DNA of 64,000 nt from Austropuccinia psidii (GCA_023105745.1 JALGQZ010000013.1:22754105-22818104); one strand, 5' to 3'; counted from the stretch's first letter, positions 22,776 through 36,263 are shown. Made by a program: numbers and translations. Notes: generated by a model not told the origin, from the letters alone.

Positions 22776-24080
22776 TTCACAATAATATTCCCAAAGCACC
22801 ATGAGGAACCATTTGTTAATTTCTGACCAGCATAAAAACTTGGGGTTCATTTATCAAACTTTTTATAAAAGCTCCCTTTTTTGGTTTTATAAAAGGTAAA
22901 TGTTTCCAAATGATTCATTCAAATAAATTAAGTAAATAAAAATCATTTATTTGTTATTGTTTTCAAAATGAAAAATCTGATTTTTTTGTTTTTATGAAGA
23001 AACTAATAGATTTATTTATATATCTATAATTTCTTTCTATTAAAAAATTAAATAACTTCACAAATGCTTTTACATTCAAAAATTCATCTTGTTAACTGAA
23101 TTTTGTTTTGTATATGTTTTTTTATTTAGCTGAATCTGACTATCTATAAAATCAATCACTCATTTTATTTTATTTTTTACATGATTTAATTCCAAAAATA
23201 TGAAATATTTTTTGATTTCTTTTCTTGTTTTTCAAAATTGAAAGCGCTGTTTTTGTGAGTCATTTTACTTTTGAAATGATCATAAGCTTTCTTTTTTTTT
23301 TAAAGGGACAATTATTTCAAGTTTTTAAATTGAATCAAATAGATATTGGCTTATTAATTTTGCATTAAAAACTGAATTTTTTTTGATGATTTGATGTTTG
23401 AAAATTAGGTTGTTATCCTTAGTCATTTGTTTTCTTTTTGAGATTTGAATCGAGCCAGAGAGTATGCCTTCAATATGACATGGCATGCTCGATTTAGAAG
23501 GGGAGTTGAGATATTTTCAATGATAACTTTTGGCCTTGAGACTCTTTTCTTGATGAAATATCTTCCTTTATCTTTATTTTTTCACTTACTTGATATTATT
23601 AAATGTCCATAAACTGGTTTGTCAATGTCTCGCCCTGTCCTTGTCTGAATAAAGTTGTTTTAGCTCATTCAAGCAGAGGTGTGATGGTTGATACTGCTTA
23701 GACTGGATGCCTTTGGTCTAACAAGAAAGATCTGCTTACCTCTGTGATCTTAAACCCGTCCTTCAGGTTTTGAGACGGCGCTAGGCCTTTGCTCGTCTCC
23801 CAGGATATTTTTTAAATCAATTCGCAATGACGGTGAGATGCTTGTTGTGAGAATCAAGAGTTTCGCTTCGGCTTGAGCCCTTGATGATGCTGGATGATGA
23901 AAATTTGAATGATTCGTTGCGAAAGAATCAGTCTTGTCGAAAAAGTGAGTTGGATCGTCTGGGGGCAGTCCTTGCGCACCACCAACCTGTCGACATCCAT
24001 CGTCCATCAATCATCTCATTTTTTGTCACCACTCTGCTTGGGTCATCGCCGAAGGACATTGTCTTCAGGATAACGAGTGA
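22776..24080 (+). promoter_or_regulatory. Upstream region of gamma-tubulin
   Basis: No gene seen. Composition changes from AT-rich to clearly more balanced after about 23430, which marks the edge of a host-gene island and probably holds promoter and 5' untranslated sequence. Frames here (23750-24010 minus, 23881-24255 plus) are shadows. No defined motif can be named. Confidence 0.4.
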
Positions 24081-25725
24081 ATGCCACGAGAACTCATCAC
24101 CATTTCTGCCGGCCAGGCTGGAAATCAAATCTCCGCCGAATTTTGGCCTCGACTCTGTGCCGAACATGGCATCTCCCCCACAGGACTCTTGCTGCCCCCA
24201 CCCAGCTCAACTCAGTCTTCCAGCCCATTTCAGACCCTTGATAGCTCAGCGATAGATCGAAAGGATGTCTTCTTTTATCAAGCTGATGATGACCATTATA
24301 TTCCGCGCGCTATCATGATCGACCTTGAACCAAGAGTAATTCATACGATTCTTTCGAGTGAATATAGCAAACTTTACAACCCCGAAAACGTTTACTTAAG
24401 CAAAGATGGCGGTGGTGCAGGTAATAATTGGGCAGCGGGCTATGAAGCAGGCGAGAAAATTTATGAGGAGGTCATGGACATGCTCGATCGAGAGGCAGAT
24501 GGCAGTGACTCCTTGGAGGGTTTCATGCTCTTCCACTCCATTGCCGGAGGAACAGGGTCTGGATTGGGATCATATCTGCTTGAACGACTTACGGACAGCT
24601 ATCCTAAAAAATTGGTTCAAACCCATTCCGTCTTTCCTCACAGCGATGCCAGCTCGGATGTCGTGGTCCAGCCTTATAACTCACTCCTGGCTATTAAGCG
24701 CCTCGTCAATCACTCCGATTCTGTCATCGTGCTCGATAATGCTGCTCTAGCTAGGATCGTATCTGACAAACTACACGTTTCCTCACCTACTTGGCAACAG
24801 ACTAATCGCCTCGTTTCAACTGTCATGTCAGCTGCTACTACAACTTTGAGATATCCTGGCTATATGAACAACGATTTGGTGGGAATGATTGCCAGTTTGA
24901 TTCCTACCCCGCGATGCCACTTTTTGATGACTGCCTACACTCCATTTACGAATGAAGCTGATGGAATTGAGGAAGCCAAGAGTGTTCGAAAGACTACAGT
25001 ACTTGACGTGATGCGAAGGTTGTTACAACCTAAAAACCGTATGGTTTCAACTGGGGCAACTGTCAACAAATCAGCATGTTATATTTCCATTTTAAATATC
25101 ATTCAAGGAGAAGTTGATCCAACAGACGTCAGCCTCCAAGCTTTCTTTACACGCTGGATGTTTTGTTCTTTCCTCTCAAAAAGGGAGTGTTGAGCATTTC
25201 TAATACGCTATACTGATGATTTATGATCAACAGGTTCATAAATCATTACTTCGGATTCGAGAACGGCATCTTGCTAACTTTATACCATGGGGGCCTGCTT
25301 CCATACAAGTTGCACTTACTAAAAAATCGCCCTACATTCAAACCTCTCACAGAGTTAGTGGCGTCATGCTGGCAAACCATACTAGTATTACCTCGGTTAG
25401 TTCCGACTTGCTCACTTCAACTTGATATAAATTTTTATATGAAGGATTTTTATGGTGGTCTTCTCTCAATCAGCTATTTAGAAGGACATTGGATCAATAT
25501 GACCGCTTGAGAAAAAGAAATGCGTTTCTGGATCAATACAAAAAGATGTCAATTTTCGCCAATAATTGGGACGAGTTTGATGAATCCAGAGAAGTGACTT
25601 CAGATTTAATTGATGAATATCGCGCTGCTGAGGGAAAAGACTACGTTGTAGGTCTAAATCTTGCTATATTGCATAAAGAACGTGCAAAGAATATTGACAT
25701 TAATTTTATGCCGCAATTTTGTTAA
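24081..25725 (+). CDS. Gamma-tubulin, three exons
   Basis: Spliced exons 24081-25127, 25234-25395 and 25474-25725 give about 486 aa. The start [17 protein letters not shown] is the canonical tubulin N-terminus. Also visible are [21 protein letters not shown], the nucleotide loop [12 protein letters not shown] (residues 110-121), the tubulin signature GGTGSGLGS (156-164), [12 protein letters not shown] across intron 1, [21 protein letters not shown], and [12 protein letters not shown] with FDESREV near the end; these last blocks are typical of gamma, not alpha or beta. Intron 1 (25128-25233) is GTCAGC..CAACAG with a CTGAT branch-like site; intron 2 (25396-25473) is GTTAGT..AATCAG. Gamma-tubulin caps and nucleates microtubules at the spindle pole body. 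The Pro/Ser-rich stretch at residues 36-58 and the unusual C-terminus after GKDYV are oddities; an extra 3' intron is possible. Base composition is far less AT-rich than its surroundings. Confidence 0.95.
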
Positions 25726-27096
25726 AGAATTATTCGACGACCTCTCCTAAAAATTCATATGAGGATGAAAGAGTGCCTGTTTAGAATGTCAATTGTACTG
25801 ATAACATACTAACTAAGTCGTGCATATGTTTTATTTACAAAAAAAAGAAAAAAAAGTTAAAAGGCACTTTTTGTTGTCAAAAGTTGAATTCAAATTGTAC
25901 TTTTGCTGGAAAAAAATTATTTACATCAACATACATATGTATTTGATGAATTGTTAGAATAAATTTGAAGATGCTAGAAAGCTTCGCTTTTAAGAATGTT
26001 TTAGCATTAAATGATGGACAAATAAGATAAAGAAGAATGCTGATAGCATAAATAAGTTTAAAAAAGGTGCAGTCCATGAGAATGAAACTCATCATCGTCC
26101 TTGGGTCATAGCCACATTATTTTTTTCTCAACAATCTTTCTCTTGAGAACTGTGGCGAATATCATTTTGACAATTGAAGAAATAGTCCTCAAATTTAAGC
26201 CTTGTTCATGATGGAGTTTTGGGAATTTATTTGAAATAATTTTTATTTAATTTTGGTGATAAAAGTTATTTTTTGGTGAAAATTTGTTCGGGAGCAAATA
26301 GCTTTTCATGTAGAAACTTCAATTTATAATTACATTGATATTTTTTTCTCAGGCTTTTATTTCTTGTATACAAGTTTTCTCACAATATTATTTTAAATTC
26401 TTAAAATTTGGAATTAAAAAAGGATTTTAATGACATTAATATATACTGTAAAATGACAACCTTAAGTGTTATCATTATACTTTCATTTATTATCATATAA
26501 ATAAACAATGAATTGAGGACTTGTTAAAAGTTGTATAAAATAGATAATCTAAAGTTAGGTTTTCATTGATAATTATGTAATAAAATTTAAATAATGTCAT
26601 TGAAATTAAAATAAAAAAAATAATAATAATTAAAATAAAAACCTAAACCTGAAACCTAGGTGGAAAATTTTTTTAATAATAAAAAAACTTAAAATTAAAT
26701 TAGCTAATGATAAAATTAAATAAATAACCCAAAAAAAAAATTGAAAAAAATAATAATTGAGGATTAAAAAAAGGGTTTGAATATTTTAAATCATGTAAGG
26801 AAATTTTGCAACTAAAATTAAAGTAATCTAAAACCATTAATTTAAGTCAAAAAAAGATATATATATATATATATATTGGAAATTTTTAAATTAAATAAAC
26901 TCAATAGTTTTAATAAAAAATATATAAACTAACACAATTTAAAGAAAATAAATTAAAATAAATAAAATATTGTTTTTATTTTTTTTTTCAAAACAAACAA
27001 ACAAATAAATTGATTAAAATAATCAAATATGATAATTCAAATTAATTTTTAAACCCTTTTTTGAATAAAAAAAAACTCCTGAATGATAATCAATTA

Positions 27097-27145
<49 letters not shown>

Positions 27146-27395
27146 GTCTGTTCATCATTATAAATAATTAGAATATAAAATCCTTATTAAAAAAAATAAG
27201 TATATTTGATTTAAAAAAAAATATAAATATTAAAAATGATTATAAATGAATTGTTAATAAAAATTAATAATGATAATCCTATAACAAAAAAAAACGATAA
27301 TAATAATAAATTGAAAAAAAAAACAGAGAATGTTGAAAAAAAAATCAATTGTAAGTTATGATTTAATAAAAACACATAAAAAATAAACCAATATA
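25726..27395. other. Intergenic, increasingly simple AT-rich sequence
   Basis: No gene supported. 25726-26100 probably includes the gamma-tubulin 3' untranslated region; the minus-strand frame at 25877-26095 is not convincing. From 26580 on, the DNA is short A/T words, with an (AT)n run at 26860-26876. Confidence 0.5.
27099..27144. repeat. (ATT)n microsatellite
   Basis: About 15 uninterrupted ATT triplets in AT-rich intergenic DNA. Confidence 0.9.
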
Positions 27396-27640
27396 CAGTA
27401 GAGCCTATCCTAACCCATATTTCTCTAAAGCCATAACCTGCCTAAAACCATGGACTTTTGGGTCCACCAAGATATGTCTTTTGAAGTTTTGGTCAAGAGT
27501 ATGGGTTTACTTTATGGATTTTGACATGTTAATGGCATAAAATGGTCCAAAAACAGTATGGGTTAATATCCATGGGTTTTGAAAGAACCACTCAACTACC
27601 ATAACGTGTGAAAACCCGTTGTAAAATATTTTCTAAACAG
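27396..27640. mobile_element. Possible pogo/Tc1-like element fragment
   Basis: CAGTAGAGCCTATCCTAACC directly follows a TA dinucleotide, resembling the terminal repeats of pogo/Tigger-type elements, which insert at TA. The following ~240 bp is richer in G and C than its surroundings and holds mirrored words (aacccatat and atgggtt). The opposite terminus was not found, so this is at best a truncated copy. Confidence 0.35.
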
Positions 27641-28046
27641 AATAATAAACAAAATAATTCTTGATATTTATTTCTCAGTTTCAATTAGAATATGTTATTG
27701 TAAGTGAAAATAATTTTTTATTTATTTATTGTAGTCAATACTTCAAGAATAATGAAAAAAGAAAGACAAATCCTTGTTTGATAAAATGAAAAGGCACTAT
27801 AAATCAGTGATAGTTCCTATAGTTTAATTAATTTAACTTTGAGAAATCTTAAAATTGTTTATTATTAAATAATTTTGGCTTTCAGATCTTTTAAGACTAT
27901 TTTTATGACACAGGAGGTGGTGTTCTTCATGAAATTCTGAAATATCATCATATGAGCTTAGAGATCAGTGGACTTTTCTGGAACAATCTTCAATATATAT
28001 ACTGACTATTAAATAAAATTTTATATATATTCATTCAAATTTACAG

Positions 28047-28301
28047 ATTTCTAAAGTCTATTGATTTTGATAATTTTGAGGAAAACACAATTGGTGATCA
28101 TGATTCTAGAAATTTGCTTTATGGTGCATTATCAGGTGTGACAAGTCAATCAGTTGAGCTTCTTATTAATGTGGAGGTGAAAAATTTGAATGATTGAACT
28201 AAGTTAATTGATCTAAATGGGACACTTGCAGCTCAAATGTCCACTGGGGGTAATCCAGATTCAGATAAAGGTTGGAATAAGGGTGGTGATTTAGAAAATT
28301 A
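28047..28301 (+). pseudogene. Exon-like fragment of an unidentified gene
   Basis: A frame of 85 codons is bounded by an acceptor-like tttacag and a donor-like GTAAGT and has a single in-frame TGA. It reads SIDFDNFEENTIGDHDSRN, LYGALSGVTSQSVELLINV and LNGTLAAQMSTGGNPDSDK. Its composition looks coding compared with the flanks. I do not recognise the family. The downstream sequence is cut by LTR insertions at 28420, 31903 and 34052; the remnant at 31638-31902 may be a later exon of the same gene. Confidence 0.35.
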
Positions 28302-28419
28302 GTAAGTACATGGATTTTCACAATATCATATGACTAGGAACATTAATTCATGCAAAAAAATGGGAATAATTTTATTCTCCCTTCTTTGATTGCCAATGAA
28401 AATGGAAAATATTTTAATA

Positions 28420-31400
28420 TTTGAGCCTTTGAGATATCACCACATATCCAAAAAGTTCACAAAACAATATTATAAATCTCTTTTTTAATAATAAGAATTG
28501 AAATTATAATCTTAAAATAAGTGAAAATGCCATAAAAAGGCATAAATTCTTTATTATCTCAGAAACCAATCAATAAACATATGAAATAAGTTACATCATT
28601 GGGCCCCCATCAAAAACTACACAGATTGAATTTTTATTTCATATCTGTAAAATCAACACTTGTTGAGCTGACTTGGATATATGCACTTTTATTATCAGTG
28701 CATATATTCATGGTTTTTAGCTCATATATTTTGAATTAAACAAGATAAAGAGATGGTTCAAAAATTCATTTACCACAAAATAACTTTGAGAATAAATATA
28801 TAAAATTTATTTAGCTAGTTATAAACAAGGTTAAAGCATATAAGGATATATTGGACAAAATAGCAATAGCTGTTGACCACTCTAAATTATAAGTGATCCA
28901 AACTTAAAATGAAGTAGGAATTCAGATTCTAATATCTCATACATTAAGAATTAAATAATTTTTATCATTATATTTGAGGTAAAGCTCCATGAAATCATGT
29001 CTTGAAGTCTAAACCAGTAAATTTTGACAGAAAAGTAGAGTTACAAGAAAAATCAGCAAAAATAGAGTTTTGATGATGTAATAAAATCCTCTTGGAATCT
29101 TGGTAAGGAAATTCCAATATATTAGAATTTACTCTCCAAATTCTTTTTAGTGTGAATAACTCAAAAATACAAGGATCAAAGTTTAGGCTCAAAAATGATA
29201 ATTCATGATCATTGACTCTAATCTTATTCTAAGTTTAACAGGTAAATGAAATATAAATCTATAGTACTATTTTATGATTAAAGCTACCATAATTTGCAAA
29301 AATAAATCATTTTAAAAGTATATTATGTCATCAGATTATATTTACAGTGATAACTCTGAAAAATGGCATAATAATTAGATAAAAAGGTTCAGTAATAATG
29401 TAATCATCATCAAAACTTAGAATAATGATCAATTCCAGTGGATACCATCAGTGCACATCTACTAGAAGGATATTGACTATAAAGGTACCTCTTCTTCCTC
29501 TGTTTCCCACTCATATGCATGAAAAGCACTAAAACATTAGAATAAAAGGTAATTCCTTTGTTCTTTATATATAAAACTATTATATAATTTGTCAGGCTGA
29601 GTCTATGATGAAGGTTTAATAAGGCTATTTACAACTTCAACTATAGCTGTGACACAGTAAAATTAATTGAAAAGTGGTTGTATTATAGATAATCAAGGTA
29701 TAAAATTGAGTAATAAGGGCTTTACTATTATAAAATAATGGTGGTGAGTGCTGTTGAAAGCCCTGGGTGCAGTCGTACCAGTTGGGTTACTATAATAAGA
29801 ACTACAATACTAAAATTTATAGTACAAACTGATTATTTTCCAATATTATAGCTTTTTTTGACAGTTGTACTACATAGGAATTCAAGAGCAGGATGAGGAA
29901 ACCTTTTCTGGTGGAGAAAAGGTCCCTTTTTATCCCAAAATTGGGTGAAAAAGGCTACTAGACCTTTCCATGTAGAGGAAGTCAAGATTTTTCACTTCCA
30001 AAGACTATCTTGTGGTTTTCACAAGGCCTGTATAGCCTGTATTGGTCTCAGATGTGGCTTTTAAACCACATCTGGGCAGCTTTCACCAATACAGGGTGAA
30101 AATTTTCATCTGGGGACCACATAGACCTCTTCTGATGTGTATGATGCATAGAATGCTGTACAGAACCTTTACAGGACCCCAGTATTGACCAAAAAAATGA
30201 GGTATTGATATATAAGCAGGCTTCTTTGTCTGTCTTACACCTCATAATCATAGTTATAGGAGAATATCCCACAGTAAGGCTGTATTGGTCTAACTGTAGG
30301 ATTTTTACCTTAAAATAGCCATAGCTTTGTCAGTTTTTGAGGTATCAATCTCAGAGTTGGTTCATGTTTTAGCCTGGATGTGTTCTACACAATGGTACCT
30401 CATTTGATATGGCTATCATTAGATATGCCAAAGTTATTCCATGTACAAGATTTTTTTGTACATATGTATGATTTGCTTAAAATCTGTATGGAACTTGTTT
30501 TCCTCATAGCTTTTGTTCTAGATGAGATATGGAGAAATGGATGGCACAATCAGATAGCCCTGATTTTTCTCTTTCCAAAAGGACACCACTTTAGTTATCT
30601 CACACTAAGACTGTGAAAGTTAGATGAGAGGTGAATATTTCATTCCCCCTTATTTGGTCTTATTTTGGTCATAACTTCAGTAATTCTGATGCTAGCTCAA
30701 CTTGGTTAGTAACATTGGATAGCCCTGACTTAGAGCTTCATTCTTAATACCCATTTGATGGGGTTAAGTCTCTTCCTCTGGATTTCAGATCAGAGGTGAA
30801 AAATAAGGTTTATGCTCAGCAACAACTTAGAGCAGGAATAACTTTGTTATTCCTTGTCCTATGATGGTGGGACTTGTATATTTGGAAAGAGGTAAATTTC
30901 ATCTTTCTTTTAATACCTGTTTAGCTGGTTTCTCTAAGTTTCATGTTTTGGTGGTATCTTGGCTCTACCATTGGTTTATGGTATTTGGCTGTCATGCTTG
31001 TGCTCTGATTTTGAGTCACAGGCTGACATAATTGAAGAACCAAGATCCACTTTGTAGAAATTACTAGCTTTAACATGATTAATCCAATATTTTATTCTTT
31101 TTTATTCAATTCTCTTAAATATCTTTAAATACACATAAAAATGGTTAGATTTGTAACTCTATATATTTTTTATTGTACATACAATTCAAATAACTTGTAT
31201 TTATATTCTTGGGGGTAAAAGAAATCAATATTATTTTCTTATGTGTCAAAGGTAGGTTATTTTATCTTATTATAATCTTTTTTTTCTCTTTATTATCATT
31301 TTTAATAATTATTATATTTTTATTAATAATATTATTGTTAATAAATTGTTAATTATTATTAAATATCACTTCTTCAAGGATTTATGAATTGTTTGTAACA

Positions 31401-31632
31401 TTAGTAAATTTCTATAAATATATTGATATATTTAATTTACTATATTACTTTATAATAAATTCATATCATATTCTTATCCTTTAGTAATATAATCAATTCG
31501 ACTTCATAATTATAATTCATATTTATTATTATAGTTAGTTTTAATCTTATCATTCATTAAGTTAGGAAATTCAGAGTGCAATAAGTAAAATATTAGTAAG
31601 TATTACTTATTTCTTCATAGTCAAACTTTAAA
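28420..31632 (+). repeat. Solo Gypsy-type LTR carrying TGTCAG copy B
   Basis: Reverse complement of the LTR family at 2251-4236: it starts (T)TTGAGCCTTTGAGATAT, contains the matching gtaggttatt and aataagtaaaatattagta words, and ends CATAGTCAAACTTTAAA. Flanking 5-mers TAATA (28415-28419) and CAATA (31633-31637) are a near-perfect duplication. It is split by the repeat at 29590-31028. The frame at 28995-29192 is not a gene. Confidence 0.78.
29590..31028 (-). mobile_element. TGTCAG-ended repeat, copy B (1439 bp)
   Basis: Starts TGTCAGGCTGAGTCTATG and ends GAGTCACAGGCTGACA. A perfect 5-bp duplication TAATT lies at 29585-29589 and 31029-31033. It is the reverse complement of copies A and C along its length. 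Frames at 30048-30272 and 30380-30616 are not conserved in the other copies and are not called. Confidence 0.88.
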
Positions 31633-31637
31633 CAATA

Positions 31638-31902
31638 CATCCAGTGGTTCACATTGTGATCAGAGTCTCTTGGATAATCTGAACAATAATAGACAAGCAG
31701 TGATTATTACAATAATGATACTCATGAAAAAAGGCCAAGAGAATGAAGAAGAAAGAGCCATTGATTTTGAAATAATGAATCAAGAACAAAAAGAACATTT
31801 AATCCAGGAAGGCTTGCTTCAAATGTGTGGATATAAAGTTTTTCAATAAAGGAAAGAACAAAGAAGACATTAAGAGATGTTGAAAATAAATCAGATGATT
31901 AT
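31638..31902 (+). pseudogene. Unidentified coding remnant between LTRs
   Basis: Reads ENEEERAIDFEIMNQEQKEH in one frame, then after a frameshift KERTKKTLRDVENKSDDY; with the 15-bp scrap at 34037-34051 this continues ESEGN. The charged sequence looks coding. It lies between two LTR insertions. Family not recognised; it may belong with the exon at 28047-28301. Confidence 0.3.
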
Positions 31903-34031
31903 TGTAAGGTTTGTCTATGAAACTCTTGATAATAGTAACAATATCAAGAGTAATATGACTGTCCTCAGTAGAAAAACATAATATAACAAAATATTATGAC
32001 CACAAATCTAAATATAATTATTAAAGATAATTATATATTAATAATGAATTCAATTATTATTAAATAAAATAATAATTATTCTATTATTGTTATAGTCATT
32101 GACAATCATAACAATGAGAAGTGTAAAGCTCTTAATGAGACAATTACATGTGGAAAATATAAATATTTAACCACTTATAAGTAATATATAAAGATTATTT
32201 ATAAAAGAATTAAAACACACACTGTGCTGAAATAATTCTTATAAAAAACCTCTATATAAAAAAACTAATAATAGATAAAAAAAATATAGAATTTTAGATA
32301 AAACTTACTTATAATATAAATTTAATACAACAAGTAAAACAACAACAGTTATCATATTAAATAATAGTTATAAGATAAAGACTCACAAAAAATCAATATT
32401 TTTAAACATAAAACAACTTTTTATATCAAATATTATGATTAAAGAGTTTTTGAGAGGAATTTGTGGATTTTTCAAAGATAGTTTAAAGACAATAATTTTA
32501 TGAAATAAAATGTATTATAGGTGATTAAAACAATAATATAATTTCTATGATTTCAATTCTTCAATTTAAGATTTATAAATAATAAAATACTTAAGAAATA
32601 CTTTAATAATAATATTTTATATATAATAAGACTTTACCTGTTTAAATGCCTAATATGATTGGATTGATAATTGATGATGGACAAAAACAGTGATTAAAAG
32701 ACCCTTTTTATGTCTACAGAGCAGCTCTCATGATTCATAATTGATATATAGGGTGTTCTCAGGTAAAAACTGAAAACCCATGCTTCAAAATAAGGTTCTT
32801 AACTTAAGGTAACTTATTTTTAATTCCAATTTAAAGTTACCAGTGTTATTCTTAACTCCAAGTAACTTTAATCCTCATTTAAGCTAATTATTTTAAGTTT
32901 TAATATGAATAAGTCTATTTATATTAAAGTTCATCACATTAATAACTCAAACATAGAGTTTCAGGCAGAAATCTCTTAAAATCAACTTTTAATTAATTTT
33001 TAAAGAAATCTTAATTTTCTTTAAGTATAATTAAAAGAGTAAATTTCCAGGATAATTACCCAGGAAATATGTTTAGAAAAGATACTTAAAATTTAATCTA
33101 TATATAGATAATATTAAATTGTAAGCTGTGTGAATCTTTCAAGAAAATCCATGAAGAATTGGATTTTTAATGAATTTCTGAAGTTATTGCTATTTTTCCA
33201 CATAAAATAGCAATACACACTAAACCTTAACTTTGGATAAGGTTTTAATTCTTGTAAATTTAAAGTTTTAAGCTTATTTAAGCTTTGACAGGTCTCAAAA
33301 CTTTGATTTCAAGCCTTCATATTGGGATTTACCCTTTGGCAGCTTGAAATTCCTGTCCAAATTGGGATAAAACCAGTTTAAACCTTAAGGTTGGATCAAA
33401 GTCTAATCTTATAGCTTAAATAAGGTTGAAAATCCTCCAATACAGGTGGTCAAAATTAATTGAATCCTTGCAGATCCAAAAAGTTGGGTACCCCAGCTCT
33501 GTTTGGTCTTTTTACTTTGTCCCACCTTTTTGCATGAATTTTGCCCTTTTATTTATTTAAAGCCATACTATGGCTTTAAACCCTTTTAAATTGAGCTCAC
33601 ACAGTATTTACATTCTGTATGGCAAATCCTTAGCCAATTCAGTAAATATACACAACACCTCAATTTTAACTAAAATTTTGGTAAGCTTGCATAAACCTTA
33701 TGCAACTTAAAATTTAAGCTTATTTAAGGTTAAATTTAACAATTTTAAAAAAAATGTTAAAAAATTTACATTAGTACTGTGAGATTCTTAAATCTTCCAA
33801 TAACATAAGAAATAAGCTTTTTTGGGTATAACACCCTATGGGTGTACCCTAGGTCGTTTTTGGTGTAGCATTCAAAAATGACATAATATCTATAACTTTG
33901 TTTATCCAAAAAAAAGCTATACTTATTTTTCATTTTAAATTCAATTTAGAAGTCTGTTGAAGACTAAATCAGCTGTATATAAAATCATTTGTGGCCTTAT
34001 GGGTATGTTATACATACCTCACAGGCTCACA
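31903..34031 (-). repeat. Solo Gypsy-type LTR (2129 bp)
   Basis: Starts TGTAAGGTTTGTCTATG and ends ACCTCACAGGCTCACA. Flanking 5-mers ATTAT (31898-31902) and ATGAT (34032-34036) are a decayed duplication. No pol sequence, primer site or polypurine tract adjoins, so it is a solo LTR. Confidence 0.8.
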
Positions 34032-34051
34032 ATGATGAGTCTGAGGGAAAT

Positions 34052-35953
34052 TGTAAGATGTGTCTATGAGACTTTTGATAATATTACTATCAATCAACAG
34101 TACTATGACTGTTCTTATGACATATAATAATGAAAATTATTATAACCACAATTAAATAATTAAATAATTATTTATTTATTTTACATGTCATACACTACTA
34201 GTGATTATAACAGTAAGCAGTAATTGTCTACAAGAATCAATTACAAGAAGTATTTAATAATAAAACTTTTTTAGTAAAAAAACAAAATTATTTTAATATT
34301 GAATTATCTTTTGCAAGAATAATTATAAATATAATTCTTTAAGAGAACAATTTAATAGAGAAAAACTCTAAGAATTAATACAAACACTCACTAAAACTCC
34401 AAAGAACTTATTAAAGGTAGAAATATAGAAATTTGACATATAATTGTGGATTTAAAGGATCCAAAATGAATTTATAACAGTATTACAGCAATATATAGTT
34501 GATTTCTATGATTTCACGTCTTTATTATTGATCCTAAAAGAATAAAGCACTTAAGAAAAAGTTTTAACTAATACTTACTTGTTGGTAATAAAGGTATAAT
34601 TGAATAATGTGATGATTTGAAAAAAACAGCAAGAGGAGGCCTCTTTTCAGTCAAAAACAGCTCACAGAGGCATTTCATGGAGAAAACTTCGAAGCCAGTG
34701 AGTGAGAAAACAATAAACCTTTTTGGATTATTGATTGCATCATCTGTTGTCATGTAAGATTATCATAATTACTTAATTGAATCTTTTATGTGACTACCAA
34801 CACATTTATGGTTAAGAATAAAAGGAGTAAAAACTGTAAATATTCTTTTATTTTGAAAGAATCATTTATTTCTCAAAGTTATCAATTTTATTGGAAATTT
34901 CATCACAGAGTGTATTTTCTGTGAATTTTTGAAGATTCAGTGTTTCATGTGGAATAATCAAAAATGGACTGTAAGTAAAACTTTCAATTTTTCTTATAAA
35001 AGTATAATTGTTTTGGTTTTTAGATGAATTATACATTTCCTAATTGGTCCTGAAAGTTTCAGAAAGATTAATCAAGAATTGTATTTTTAATGAATTTTTG
35101 AAGTTTTTACCTCATTTCTACATAGAATTGTAAATAATACTATATTGCTGGTTGCTATGAGGTAAATCAATGGATACTAGTCCAAAAATGGTTTTCATTA
35201 CTCTTTTAGGGTTTATCAATGGAAAATAATTAAGAGTTTACATAGCTAAAGGAGTCTAAGTTTCTCTTTACCTCCTTGGAACATCAAAATATCAGCTTAT
35301 TTGCTATTTTTTTATGATTTAATGAGATTTTAACTTGGTAACAAAGTTCCCAAAAGGTTTTAGTATACTAATTGAGCCAATATAAGCCATGGATCCATGC
35401 CCCAGAGGCCTCAGAGGTTGGTTACCATGGCTCTCTTCGATGTCTTTTGTCCCCCTTGACTATTTTCACATCAAAATAGAAATTCAGGCTTCAAGTAAGA
35501 TATCCACTAGGGGTGTACCAAAAGTGTATGTAAGAATACCATGATATTAAGTGCCACAAACATGCATAAAGCTACTCTTAGTGTATATGTAACATGGTAT
35601 TTCTCACATTCCCATCACTTTAGTGTGAAATTGAGAAAAACAAAGGTTTTCACCAATCTTTTATGTGGTATTGATGATGTGGTATTGAAGTATTTTCCAT
35701 TTTACCACCTCAAAGAGTTAATTTGAGCTTATTCACTCTATGGAGCTACCCTAGGTGAATTTTAGTGCAAAATCCAAATCTGGCCTTCAATTCATGGATT
35801 TACTTACTCAATAAAAAGTTATTCATCTTTTCTGAAATCAAAAATAAGGAATTTTGAATATATGCATGACTTATGGGTTATGTATAGTTCAGAATTTATT
35901 TTTGAGATGATTTTGGCCTATTTGGGTATGTAAAATATACCTCAAGGCTCACA
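34052..35953 (-). repeat. Solo Gypsy-type LTR (1902 bp) with perfect GAAAT duplication
   Basis: Starts TGTAAGATGTGTCTATGAG and ends CTCAAGGCTCACA, with GAAAT at 34047-34051 and 35954-35958. It is closest to the LTRs at 57285-59190 and 11582-13464. The frame at 35541-35726 is the counterpart of frames in those LTRs and is antisense to the direction of the parent element's genes. Confidence 0.9.
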
Positions 35954-35958
35954 GAAAT

Positions 35959-36263
35959 ATTCATAGGAATAAATCCTCAATCTTTTGAAAATTAATTGAG
36001 CTTGAATCCAAATATGAATTAGTTATTATTGGAAATTGATTTTTTTTTCATTTGTCCTTTTGTGGGGCCTGTCTACCTTTACCAAAGTAAATTTTTTTTT
36101 GAAAAATTATTTATATTTTAATATTATTTCTGGATCTTGAAATATCCCATGAATTCTTCATTTGTTTGATTTTCAAAATCATCTTGTGTTGGTCTTAATT
36201 AGTATTTGATTTTTTCTATTTATTATAAAATTTGAATAATAATACTATTTTTGTTCTCTTATT
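35959..36263. other. AT-rich spacer between LTR and Copia element
   Basis: About 300 bp without a recognisable gene or repeat. It may be the continuation of the gene remnant interrupted by the preceding LTRs. Confidence 0.4.

Noticed and set aside
23881..24750. Overlapping frames on both strands around gamma-tubulin
   Set aside because: Shadows of the gamma-tubulin exon; no independent family match.
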